Assembly: GCA_003339415.1 (NCBI GenBank)
Contig: PDHQ01000004.1
Coordinates: forward strand, 432,207 to 496,206
Origin: Ophiocordyceps camponoti-saundersi (nom. inval.)
Taxonomy: Eukaryota > Ascomycota > Sordariomycetes > Hypocreales > Ophiocordycipitaceae
Direction: 5' to 3'
Length of the DNA: 64,000 nt
Below are positions 11,735-22,348 of this stretch, in pieces. Every line of letters begins with the position of its first letter. Position 1 is the stretch's first letter. The notes under the pieces are model-generated. The model saw nothing but the letters and a program-made list of their open reading frames with translations. It did no database searches and was not told the origin of the DNA. The position numbers and the translations under genes were made by a program.

Positions 11735-14227
11735 TCAACCTTCCGCCGCCTCCAACTCGGCCAAAAGTTCCCTCTCGAGAGCCTCGTCGTCTAGGTCGCC
11801 CCCGTTCTCGACGGCGGCCCCGTTGGGCGTTTGGACGGATCGCAGGGCGGACGTGGCTCGGCCGCGGGAAAGGCGCTGCTTCTTTGCTGTTACGCTTCCG
11901 CGATTGGCGCTGGCGGTATCCTGGTCTGATGATGATTCGTCGTCGGCTGCTTGTGGTTTTTTGCGCTTGTTTGTTGTGGTTGTGGTTAAGGAGTCTGAGG
12001 AGGGTGAGTTGTTTGGGTCTTTCACCCCTTCTTGTATCTGGTCGGCGTCTGTTTCTTCTTCCTCTTCCTCTTCTTCGTCGTCGTCGTCATCGTCATCGTC
12101 GTCATCATCATCAGCGTCGTCGCCTAGAAACTCTTCCAGGTCTTTGTCTGCCATAGCCCAGTCAAAGTCCTTCAACTCTCGCGCCTCATCGACGACAGCG
12201 GCGGAAGAGCCAGAACCGGAACCAGAAGTAGCAGCACCTCCTTTCCCCCCCTCTCCCTTTTCACCATCTGCGTCGGAAGGGTCATCCGTATCGTTAGACC
12301 TCTCGCGGTCGGCGTCGAGAATTTCAAGGAAATAAGGCCGCTCGTCGAGACGGCGCCACTGGCTGAGACAGTCGGTCAACCAGTTTTGGTTGACGATCTT
12401 GATGCCCGGCATCTTGGCTGCCTGCTGCACCTTTTTCGTCCGCGGCCGAGACGTCGATACGACGAGGTGGGTGACGCGTCGCGATACGCTGTCCAGCACC
12501 TGGGCGCCAAAGGTCTGCGCTTGGATTCCCAGCTCCGATTCCTCGACTGAGGCTCCCAGGGGTACGAGGCCCGATAGCACGATGACGAGCCCGGAAAGGA
12601 CGTTAGACTTGAGCTCGTCCAGTATATCGCCCACGTCCGGCACCATTGAGAGGTCGACTCCGTCGTCCGCCATCGACCGTCGCCGTGACTTCGCACCGCC
12701 GCCGCTGCTGCTGGCCGGCGGGAGAGTCGGCTCAGATTTTCGCCTCTCCTGACGTCTCCTGTCGTACGTCTCGTAGAAGGATGTGTGCAGGTCAGTGAGG
12801 TGATCCTGTAGCGCGCTGAGCTCCTCGTCGTCGTCGTTGAGAAGGTGTTGGCGTCCTATGACAGCCGAATCGCTCGCCTCAGGGTCATGCGCTGCCGAGA
12901 GCTCTCCCTCGCGATCTAGCTCCTCCTGCATGTGCAATAGCGGCCGGTCTGTCAGCTGCCTCTCCAACGTTTTTTCCTGTTCTTCAGCTTGTAGCTTGAG
13001 ACTTATATCGTCGTCGGCGACGCTCATCCTTGCGATCTCATCGAGAGGAGAGGAGGCTGCCGGCTTGGGACCGTCGGCTGCCTCGCCCGCGGGGGGCTGT
13101 AGCGCGCCGTTGGTCTGCTCCTGCTTTTCTTCGTCCTGCTTTTGTTGTTGCTGCTGCTGCTGTTGCGCGGGCGGTGGTGTCGTGGTCGTCGCCAATGGGT
13201 TCGCGGTCGTCATCATCGGTGGCGGCGGTGCATCGGCGCGCCTCGGCAAGAAGCTCGAATTGATATCGCCGATGCCCTTGAAAAAGTCATAAGGCACCAC
13301 CTTGATCAGGTTGGGACGGTTCAGCGGCCAGACGTCGGCGCGATCATCGATGATGACGACCATGTTGGTGCTGACGGGGAAGAGACGTTGCAGTGACTTG
13401 GACGTGATACTCCCGTTTTCGTCGCGACTGATGACGCGGTTTCCGAACAGCCGGTTTTCGGGGTCGACAATTTTGGCGATGCTGAGCGCATAGGCGCGCG
13501 TGCCCATGGTGTAGACATGCAGCTCATACATGCGCGAGACTTGATCGAGGAAGTCGCGCAGACCCGGGCGCAACTTGATGTAATAGGTGCAGCCGCTGGC
13601 GAGGCCGCGCGGGCCATCGTCGTTGAGTTGGAAGCTGGCGACGTCGCGAACAGCCTCGTGATTGGGACTCGTGGGATCGCGCTGCCACTCGCCAATAGTG
13701 GGCTCGATACAGGCGTGGATGATGGTCTGGTCCAGATCGACGACGAGAGTCAGCTTGCGATGGCGCAGCAGCCGTATCTGCGTGTCGTTCTCGACCTTGG
13801 TGGCCACCTTTGCGCTGACCATGAGGCCGGTGTGATCGTGCGTCATGTTGATGGTGGCGCGATCCGTGTCCCTCTCCTCGCTGGCCCAGTTCGTCTCCGT
13901 CATATCGGCGCCGCACAGGCTGCACAGGCCTTGGATCTGAACCTCATGACCGCAGGCCTCCTCGACTGTCATGCACGGCATGTCGGCGCTGATGACCATG
14001 CCCTCGCGGATGCGCCATTCTTTGAGACGACCCTCGGCAGGGCTATCGAACTCGGTATAGGTCGTCTCGTCGGCCCAGCCGTCGTCGCCGACCCTGCGGC
14101 GCCAGCTGAACTTGTACTCGAAGATGATGTCCTGTTTGCGAATCGCGTCGCCGGCCGACTTGAGAAGCTTGGTGACGGTGATGGGGTAGCGAAGGCGGGA
14201 GCCCAGCGAGACGACTTTGTCGTGCAT
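11735..14227 (-). CDS. FCP1: RNA polymerase II CTD phosphatase Fcp1
   Basis: A single 830-residue frame. The catalytic FCP1 homology domain has the nucleophile motif LVVDLDQTIIHA (Asp164 and Asp166, DxDxT class), then LRPGLRDFLDQVSRMYELHVYT and VVIIDDRADVW, which carries the conserved acidic pair. A Cys-containing N-terminal segment (CGHEVQIQGLCSLCG, about 92-106) is family-typical. A BRCT domain follows at about 540-640 (VSRRVTHLVVSTSRPRTKK). Low-complexity tracts include a poly-Gln run near residue 355, a Ser/Glu linker, and about 25 consecutive Asp/Glu around residues 690-720. The tail LERELLAELEAAEG is the conserved acidic-hydrophobic end that contacts TFIIF in yeast. Fcp1 removes Ser2/Ser5 phosphates from the polymerase CTD to recycle it. 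Confidence 0.95.
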   Translation of the reverse strand: MHDKVVSLGSRLRYPITVTKLLKSAGDAIRKQDIIFEYKFSWRRRVGDDGWADETTYTEFDSPAEGRLKEWRIREGMVISADMPCMTVEEACGHEVQIQGLCSLCGADMTETNWASEERDTDRATINMTHDHTGLMVSAKVATKVENDTQIRLLRHRKLTLVVDLDQTIIHACIEPTIGEWQRDPTSPNHEAVRDVASFQLNDDGPRGLASGCTYYIKLRPGLRDFLDQVSRMYELHVYTMGTRAYALSIAKIVDPENRLFGNRVISRDENGSITSKSLQRLFPVSTNMVVIIDDRADVWPLNRPNLIKVVPYDFFKGIGDINSSFLPRRADAPPPPMMTTANPLATTTTPPPAQQQQQQQQKQDEEKQEQTNGALQPPAGEAADGPKPAASSPLDEIARMSVADDDISLKLQAEEQEKTLERQLTDRPLLHMQEELDREGELSAAHDPEASDSAVIGRQHLLNDDDEELSALQDHLTDLHTSFYETYDRRRQERRKSEPTLPPASSSGGGAKSRRRSMADDGVDLSMVPDVGDILDELKSNVLSGLVIVLSGLVPLGASVEESELGIQAQTFGAQVLDSVSRRVTHLVVSTSRPRTKKVQQAAKMPGIKIVNQNWLTDCLSQWRRLDERPYFLEILDADRERSNDTDDPSDADGEKGEGGKGGAATSGSGSGSSAAVVDEARELKDFDWAMADKDLEEFLGDDADDDDDDDDDDDDEEEEEEEETDADQIQEGVKDPNNSPSSDSLTTTTTNKRKKPQAADDESSSDQDTASANRGSVTAKKQRLSRGRATSALRSVQTPNGAAVENGGDLDDEALERELLAELEAAEG

Positions 14228-14845
14228 TTTCCTATTGATTCTTCGTTTTCTTGGATCGCGATGATTGTTATGGAAGCTGGTTTATGACAAGCTTTGCCCG
14301 GTCTCAATCCCGGCTCGAGCCAATAAGCCCATGGCCCTTTGATGCGTCCAAGCTAAGAAAGACGTCGCTGAAGAGAGGAGTCGCGAAGATGTAGAAGGAG
14401 CAGTGATCAGAGCGAAGAGCGTCTCAGCGATGAGTCACGATCTACGGCGCGACTGCTGCTTGGAATCTGCGCGTTTGGCCATGGTTTTGAGTTGCTTCCT
14501 TTGAGTTGGTTCTACGGAGAGACGCCTGTTTTTTCTCTCTCGCTTGCCTCTGCAGAATGGCGTTGGTTGAGTCGGTTACTGAGAGAAGTACCGCGGTATG
14601 AGCAATCGCCGGCATTAAAAGTACCTTTTCGGGGAAAGGACGTGATGAGCTACTTTGATTGAGGCTTGACACTGATGCTGGGAGACCTTTCCACCAGCCA
14701 CGCCGTTTTGTGTCTTTAGACTGTCACGTGCACAAGATCTATCCCAATCATCCCACACCATAGTGAATCAACACGAATACAACTCCGTCGTCCTTACGTC
14801 GTACACACAGCATACATACACACACCCGGTAGCCCAACAATGCCA
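14228..14845 (-). other. Fcp1 promoter / condensin 3' spacer
   Basis: 618 bases without a convincing gene. A CACGTG site lies near 14727. A minus-strand 76-codon frame (14442-14672) has no family features and is treated as leader or chance. Confidence 0.5.
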
Positions 14846-17800
14846 TCAAGCAGTCGCCTGTACCACCTTGAAGCCTGCAGAAGTCGTCTTGGCAATCTCC
14901 TCGTTCTTGTGCGGCAACAGCCCCAGCGCAAACGCCACGTCGTTCCACTGCCTTTCCGTCTCGCATCGCGGTAACCTCGCCGCCAGCTTCTCCGCCAGCT
15001 GCTTCGCGTGCTTGTCCTATCCTCGCACGTCAGCACTTCTGAAAAGGGAAGAAGGAATGAGAGAGGAAAAGAAGATGGTCTTACCTTCTCGACGAACCCT
15101 AGCAGGAAGCGAATCACCCGCCTGAAGCTCTCCTCCTCCATGGCCTCTCCGGCGCTGAGCAGACTAAAGACGTCGACAAAGTGGTTGTAAACCGCATTGT
15201 CCTTGGTGCTCAGTTCCGTAAAGAACATACGTGCCAGATCGGCAATCCGTCTGTCCCCGTCCTCAAGGCACTTGGCCATCTCGCCCAGCTGGCCCTTGAC
15301 CTTGACCTGGCCGGCGAGGATGAGAAAGGTCAGCGTCATGAGACAAGTGCGCTTGACGGACGCGTCGTCGTCTGCGAGTCGCCGGTACAGGAAGTCGGTA
15401 TTTTCGTCAATGAGATGATTGAAGCACACGGCCATATCACCCAGCGCGATGACCGCATTGGACCGCACCGTCGCATCGGGCGACCGCTCCATGATGGTGA
15501 TGAGCAGCGGCAGGTTCGCCTCGCAGTACTCGGCCGACACGCACATGAGCTTGGCGAGACAGAGCGTCGCCGCCGCCTGTAGCCCCTTGTCGGCATACGT
15601 CGTGTTGTTGGCGCACACCTCGGACACGAGCGGGCCGAACTGCGCCAGCAGCGAGCTGGGTCCGTACAGCAACTCGCGCTCGCGGATGTGCGCCATGGCC
15701 TCTGTGAAATCGTCCTCGGACGTGCCGCCGATCAAGTCCAGCTCGTCGGCCGCCTCGTCCTTGGGAGGTGACGTCGTTCCCGTGGTCGCCGTCGTCGTTG
15801 ACGGAGGCCGCTGCGGCTGCTTCTCCTTGTCCTGCTTGCGGCGCTTAAAGTCGAGCTCGCATAGTTCGAGGTGGACGATCTGCTTGATTGCGACGTGCCC
15901 GACGATAAAGAGCAGCTGTGACAGCGCGACGGCATTATCGCGCGTCCCGGCCTCAGGCTCGACGCGCGTCTCGTCTCGCGATACCGGGCGCGAACGTGGC
16001 CCGCCGCCGAGAACCTGCCGTGTCTTGCGTCGGATCACGTCAGAGCAGAGCGTGTCCGGATGCTTAGACACGGTGTAGATGGCGTTGATGGCCTGCTCCG
16101 CGACGCCGTACCACTCTTTGCTGTCGGATGGCACCTCGGTGATGGCTGCCAGCCGTACCGACACGGCGTGATCGCTGGGTAGACGCGAGAACTTGCCAGC
16201 CGTGGGATGGCGTCCGGTCGGGTTGATGCGCCGCAGCGCTATGCACGTATACTTGGCCAGCTGCAGATCGTCACGGCCGTGAGCGCCGAGGCCGGTGCTC
16301 AGCATAGTCTCCATCTCGCCGACGACGATCTCCGGGTCAGCGGTGGCTAGCATCCCGAGGACGATGATGGCGCCGCGCCGCTGCGTCCTCGAGATGTCGC
16401 GCCTTTGTACGCCGTACACCTGCCATAGCTTGGTGATGACGGCGTCCGGGATCGCGCCGGCTTTCATCATGGTCGCCAGCAGCTGCTCAAGCGAAGTCAA
16501 TTCGGCCGGCGTCGCCCTAAAGGTCAGACTAATCATGTTGCGCGCCACATAGTTGGCCGCGTCGTTTGCGCTGAACGTCTCGGGCGCCTCGAAGAACAGG
16601 CGGCGATAGCACTCGATCAGATGCGTCTGAACGCCCTTGCCCTCGTCGCTATTGCCCTTGGTCCAGATCAGTCGCAACATGCGCCGGATGCCGAGCTTGT
16701 TCTCTTCGATGTCGTAGGCGTCGCCGATCTCGAAGTAGTCCATGGCCTCGATGACCTCGCTCTTGTTACGCGACCCCAGTAGCTGACAGACGGTGCCCGT
16801 AGCCTCGTGCAACACATCGATGAACCGGAGCGCTTCTGTGTGATAGCGCTTCATCAGCGTGAGCTTCTCCATAGCTTCGCTCGTCGCCGCTTCTTCCTGT
16901 AGTTTGCGAGCCCTGTCCTCGTCCGTCATCGTCTGGGCCTCGTCCTCTCCTGCGGCCTTGGTCGGTGACCCCATCTGCGTGGCGTCATCGAGCAGCTCGT
17001 TATCGACCTCGGGACGGTCTAACTCTGGTATCCCCGGCGGCGGCCTCAGCGCGCCGAGCTCCTCCTCGATCTGGTCATGGCGGGCTTGCCACTCCTTGCG
17101 CGACAGCTGGGCACCGTGCATGACGGTAAAGGGATGAGTCTTGACCAGCGTGCCCAAAAGCTTGATGGCGTTGCGCCGCACATTGCTGCTCTTGTCCTCG
17201 AGGCTGCGGCACGCCAGCTCGGCCGCCTTCTGACGCCGCTTGGGGAACTTTTGCTCCAGTTCGCAGAGCTTCATGTACACCTGCAACGTCCTTGACCGGC
17301 AGTAGGGATTGATGTCGAGGAAGCGCTCCTCAAGCACGTCGAAGAAGGCGTTGAGCTGCGATCTGTGGTTATCGCTGCGTTCGTCTTGCTTGCTGAGGTA
17401 GGCAATCATGTTGCCGCAGACCTCTATAAGAGCGCAGCGGAGAGTATAGGACTAGATCAACGGGGTGAGCCTCAAGAGTCACAGAAGAAAGGAAGAACTT
17501 TCGATTGTCCCTCACCTCGCTGTCGAGCTGTTTGGCGAGCATCGTCATCTGCTTAATTACCAGCCGCGGCGCCAGCTCAGAGAGCTTGGTGGCAAAGGCC
17601 GATACAGACTTGGGGCCACGCGTGTCATTGGAGTTGAACTCCTTATTGCTAAGTTCGCGGAGAATCTCGTCGGCGAGCTGGGGATAGTCGTACGTCTCGG
17701 CGAGGATGTGGAGGAACTCGGCCATAGGCTCGGCAAGGTGCTCAAAGTATGTGAGGTTTTGAACAACGTTGATTTGAGCCGCTGAAGTTGCGTCAGCCTC

Positions 17801-18642
17801 GACGAATTTCGCAAGTTCATCTCCCGAGACATACCATATCCGTGGCCGTGATGCTTGACGGCGACGCACAGTACCTTGTAGCAGTGCATGCGGATGGAGA
17901 TGGCCTTGACGCGTTGCTCGCTCTCGAGAACCATGTAGACGGGACGGGTGAGCAGACCGACAAAAGTGTCGCGTTCGCTAGTCGTCAGGAAGATCTTGGA
18001 TAGCTTGAGCTTGAGCACCTTGCACATGATTTCAAGGGCCGACTGCAGCTGCGTTGCCGAGTCCCAGGCGCCATCTTTAGCAGCGCCCTTCTTGGGCTTG
18101 CCACGGCCACGAGCAGCGGTTGCCGCCGAAGGCTTCTCAGCAGCCTTGGTCTCGACGGCGGCAATGGTCCACTGGAGAAGGAAGCCGTACATCTCGAGCA
18201 GCTGCTTGTGGTGGGCGACGGTATCGCGCTCGTCGGGGGAGTCGACGTCGCTGTGCACAGCATCGGCCTCGGCGCTGAGCCCACTCATGACGAGGTCAAA
18301 CATGTTGCTCAGCGCGTGCGTAGGCAGGTAAGCGCTATGTCTGTGATCGAGTGCGTTAGTCAAGCAGCGAGACGCCTCATCCAGAAGATGGCTGGCCAGG
18401 CGCAAAACTTACTTGAGGAGAAGCTGCAGAGAGTCCAAGTTGGAGGCGCGAGCGATGGCATCTGGGTTGTCGGCCACGGCATCGACGATGGAGTTGAGGA
18501 CTGGGTTGAGGACAGAGCCGGACAGCAACTCGGGATCAGTTTCGCAATCTAGCAGCGCAGAGTCGGCCTCGGGCGTGGGGATTGACGCCGGGTCGGACAT
18601 GTAATGCTTGAGCGCAACATTGATGTCGAAGTCGGCGGCCAT
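14846..18642 (-). CDS. Condensin complex subunit 1 (Cnd1 / CAP-D2)
   Basis: Five exons on the minus strand: 18642-18413, 18340-17835, 17781-17516, 17451-15085 and 15016-14846, giving 1179 residues, as expected for fungal Cnd1. It starts MAADFDINVALKHYMSD. The N-terminal condensin domain contains YKVLCVAVKHHGHGY and LTYFEHLAEPMAEFLHILAE. The central HEAT repeats contain RSRTLQVYMKLCEL and SSNVRRNAIKLLGTLV. The C-terminal Cnd1 HEAT domain (about 920-1100) contains ATVRSNAVIALGDMAVCFNH. An Ala/Lys-rich insert near residue 140 (GRGKPKKGAAK) is basic. The protein is the non-SMC HEAT subunit that holds condensin on chromosomes in mitosis. The last intron uses a GATAG acceptor chosen over a nearer TTTCAG because it gives VEK-DKHAKQLAEKL in frame. 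Divergent from Cdc7. Confidence 0.93.
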
Positions 18643-19212
18643 GTTGAGGGCTCGCGACGTTGGGAAGGTTGGAGAATTTTGTGGAAGTTGTCGATGAGTC
18701 TGTCGATGAGGCACTTGATGAGTCTGTCAAAGAGGCACTCGAAGAAAGGCGCTCGATTAGGCGCTGGATGAGGCGCGACGATGCGAAATTGGCCTCGGTC
18801 TCTGAGCAACCACCATGTTTTGTTTTGTTTCCGTTTTTTGTTTTGTCCGGAACGCGCCGCGTATGTAAGCATCATAGGGCGCTACTTGACTAGCCTGCAT
18901 GCTTGCCGCGGAACCAGGCCCCTGGCTCCCTTGACCCGCAAGTACTCCGATATCGCGCGCGCCAGCTACCGCACCCCCGCCGTTGATATTAGCGATATTT
19001 AGCAGCAACACACGGTTGACACACAATAGCGGGCCAACAAAATGACCCAGACTACTACGTGTGTATACCTGACTCTCTAGCCGCCCCATCTCGATGCCTC
19101 TCCCTACTATAACCGCCGGATTCCTACACCATTCTCTTGTTTACAGCGCCTCAGCTTTCACGGCATCAGCGGCGGGCCTTGAGCCCTCGTCTCCTCTGAC
19201 AAAGTCGGGATC
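18643..19212. other. Divergent promoter condensin/Cdc7
   Basis: 570 bases between two cell-cycle genes transcribed apart. It contains a degenerate CGATGAGTC-like repeat series at about 18690-18775 (short direct repeats GATGAGTCTGTC / GATGAGGCACT). No gene was seen. Confidence 0.5.
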
Positions 19213-20779
19213 ATGACGGCCACAGCCTTCGCTCGAGAAGAGGCCTTCGAGATCCACGAGGACATGGCGACAGAGGAGACGATGCTGATGGCCGATGACG
19301 AGGCAGAGCCGAGCTGCGTCGAGCAAGACGCTTCAGACGACGAAGATGAAGAAGAAGAAGCCGAAGGGGCCGACGCCGACGACGAGGAAGACCAGGAGGA
19401 GCCGCACGAGGGAGACGAGGGGGATGAGGGTGACGAGGGAGACGAGGACGGCGAGGCTGAAGTTGACGACTCGGCCGAGAGTTCCGACGATGAACAGGTC
19501 GAGAGCGCTGTCCAGGCAGATATGGACAAACTACAGCGAGACTTTCCCGGCTTCCGCGACAAGTATCGGCTCATCAAGCGCATCGGCGAAGGTATCCCGT
19601 CTCTTCCCCCCTTCCAGCCTTTGTCTCTCTTGGAAACCATAAACTGACTTTCATTTTCGTCCAGGCACCTTCTCGACCGTCTTCAAGGCAGAGGACGTAC
19701 ACTACGGCCGATACGATAATAGCTGGGACCTGCAGGACGGACCCTCCAAGTGGACTCCTCCGCCGCTGAAAAACCGCTCTTCTCCACGCCGGCCGCGGCC
19801 TCGATACGTGGCTGTCAAGAAGATTTACGTGACGTCGAGTCCGGCACGGATCCTCAATGAGTTGGAGCTGCTTCACGACCTGCGCCAATGTCCGTCCGTT
19901 TGCCCGCTGATAACGGCCTTTCGCCATACGGATCAGGTCGTCGCCGTCCTGCCGTATTTCCGCCACGGCGATTTTCGCTCCTACTTTCGCGATATGACGA
20001 CTGCCGACGTGGCCATCTATCTTCGTTCGCTCTTCACCGCCCTGCGAAGTGTCCACGCCCACAAGATCCTCCACCGCGACATCAAGCCGACCAACTTCCT
20101 CTACGACCCTGCATCACAACACGGCGTTCTCGTTGACTTTGGCTTAGCTGAGCGAGAAGGCTCTGACTGTCGACCATGTCTTTGCCACGAGCCCCGAGAA
20201 ATCCGCAAGCAGCGCCAGTCGGCCTCCGTTTGGATCCAGTCCGCCGTCGGCGCCCAGCTCGGATATCCCAAAAGCGACACTCGACCGTCTCGTCGTGCCA
20301 ATCGCGCCGGCACTCGTGGCTTCCGCGCGCCAGAGGTGCTCTTCAAGTGTACGGAACAGACTACGGCCATCGACATCTGGTCTGTCGGCGTCGTCCTGCT
20401 CACCATCCTATCGAAGCGCTTCCCGTTCTTCAACTCAGCCGATGACGTCGATGCAATGATCGAGATCGCAACCATCTTCGGCTCCAAGCGGATGAAGGCC
20501 GCAGGCCTCTTACACGGCTGCGTCTTCGAGACAAACATACCAACCGTCGGTCAGCAGGGCTTTTCCATGGAGAAGATCATCCTCTGGAGTACCTGTCGTT
20601 CCGAAGACCGGCCTCTGACATCGGACGAGAAGCTTGCCATCCGTTTTCTCGAGCGCTGCATGGACCTCGACCCTTCGCGTCGAATCACGGCCGAGCAGGC
20701 CCTCGATCACGATTTTCTGCGCATCTCCGACCAAGCCTCGCCCGACGTGGACGACGAGGTCGATATGCTGCAGACGTGA
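19213..20779 (+). CDS. CDC7: Cdc7/Hsk1-type protein kinase (DDK catalytic subunit)
   Basis: Exons 19213-19591 and 19665-20779, 497 residues. The first ~100 residues are an acidic tail rich in Glu/Asp with a GDEGDEGDEGDED run. The kinase domain then starts at FRDKYRLIKRIGEGTFSTVF. Visible motifs are the Gly loop, the invariant Lys in YVAVKKIYV, the HRD loop HRDIKPTNFLYD, LVDFGLAE (DFG), and GTRGFRAPEVLFK (APE). The insert between DFG and APE (about 55 residues with CxxCxC-like Cys residues and many Arg) is the kinase-insert typical of Cdc7. Cdc7 with its Dbf4 partner phosphorylates the Mcm2-7 helicase to fire replication origins. The acidic leader is longer than in yeasts. It ends with IDxxSVG/CMDLDPSRRITAEQAL, the normal kinase C-lobe. 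Confidence 0.9.
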
Positions 20780-21276
20780 GAGAAGCCTCGCAGGACGTTG
20801 GCACACCGCGAAGCCCGTGCTCGGCCGTCAACCTCCCACTGTCGCATCCTCACCACTGTAATAATAGTCGCCGTACCAGCCCGGCGTGTAAAGTAGTACG
20901 CTTTTGCAGATGACGGCGTCAATGATGATACCACTGGGGCCTTTTTCTTTTTCAATTCAAGCCCAGCAATCAAAGTCTTTCATCTCTTGTCCTTGCAATG
21001 CATACGTAGACTGACATACATACATATGTATGTTGGCCGATGGTTCTGGCTGGCAACGCCCCTTCTCTCACAGACACGTCCGTGCTGGACTCGTTACGCC
21101 AAATGTGGTAAAAATTCGATTCCTGCTTCTCGAACCAAACTCCACTTTATAAGAGTCCTTGATGCGATGGCCGGGACGTGACCAGATACAGGCTTCTTTC
21201 TAGGCTGCGGGTATTCGACGTGTGAGAATCCGCATATATGCCATCCCCGAACTTTCCCCAATTGACAATTGCGTCG
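20780..21276. other. Convergent spacer Cdc7 / uL15
   Basis: 3' ends of two convergent genes, with imperfect ATACATACATATGTATG near 21014-21030. No gene was seen. Confidence 0.5.
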
Positions 21277-21968
21277 CTAAGCTACCAGCTCGACAACGCC
21301 TCCGACCTCGTTGATTTTCTTCTCTGCCAGCTTGCTCACCCACCTCGCGCGAACGACGAGTGGAATTTCGGGGAGACGGCCCTTGCCGAGGACCTTGGAG
21401 TAGCCCAGAGGGAGGAGATCGAGAACCGGGGCCGTGTCCTTCTTCTTGCCATTGACATAGGCTTCCCGCGTTTCCTTGGGTACCAGAGTCCACAGCTATT
21501 TGATGGTGCGTTGTTAGCATCATGTAGTAGCCAATCGACGACCGGCGAATTGGTATTCGGATAGATGTACCTTGTCGAGGTTGATGACGGGCTTCCAGAA
21601 ATGATTCTGCTGCTTGTGGAAGTACCGCATGCCGACTTTACCGAAGAAACCCGGATGGTACTATAGAGGACGCCGTCAGAAACCGATCCCTTCGAGCCTT
21701 CACCTTTCTTCGTTTGTCGACGAACCTTGTCCATGTTTGTGCGGTGATGATGCTGACCACCGGCCAAACCACGACCACCGGGATGCTTGCGATGCTTGCC
21801 CACACGGCCGTGGCCGTGGGAGACGTGGCCGCGACTATAGAGAAAAACTTATTGTTAACCTCATGACGTCCAGGGCGTCGACGATAGGTCATGAGACACA
21901 TGGCCCATCACGAGTGAAAAAGTCGATGGGACATACAGCTTGCGGGTTTTTGAAGTCCGGGTAGGCAT
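21277..21968 (-). CDS. RPL28: 60S ribosomal protein uL15 (RPL28/L27a)
   Basis: Four exons: 21968-21937, 21834-21726, 21660-21571 and 21495-21277, giving 149 residues, the normal size for this family. The first exon is only 32 bases ([11 protein letters not shown]), a common layout in fungal ribosomal protein genes. Diagnostic stretches are [39 protein letters not shown] and [10 protein letters not shown]. The very basic, Gly/His-rich N-terminal half lies in the large subunit near the peptidyl-transferase region. The gene diverges from the Chl1 helicase over 380 bases. Confidence 0.95.
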
Positions 21969-22348
21969 GGCGACGTTGTTGCGATCCGCTGATTCAACGT
22001 CGAAAGGCGTGAAGCGACGGTGGGTGTTGATGATTTTCACGCTGGGGCTGGATCCGGCACCGGGAAAACTTGTTTGGCGGGGGAGGGCAGAAGAACCCTA
22101 AGCAGTCGCGGTGTCGGCTGTTGCGTAGTAGGGATCATGTGACTCCGCGTGCTCCTCGCGGCTGTCGTTGCTGACTCATCAGCTTTCATCAACTTGTCGG
22201 CTGCAGAGTGCGTCGCGTGACGAATAGAGGCAGCGTGAAAAAGCAATGACTGACAAAATCCATGATCATTTCGGTTTCGTCTTACTATGTAAATCTGTCA
22301 TGAGCTTCGACTCGTACCATTGGCATCTCCTCGAGGAACCTGTCCGTC
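21969..22348. other. Divergent promoter uL15/Chl1
   Basis: 380 bases. Contains an ATGTGACTCCGCG stretch near 22136 and a CATCAGC / GCTGACTC inverted pair near 22168. No gene was seen. Confidence 0.4.

Noticed and set aside
11517..12335. 272-codon plus-strand frame with long poly-Ser
   Set aside because: It is the reverse reading of the Fcp1 acidic tract; Ser codons are antisense of Asp/Glu codons.
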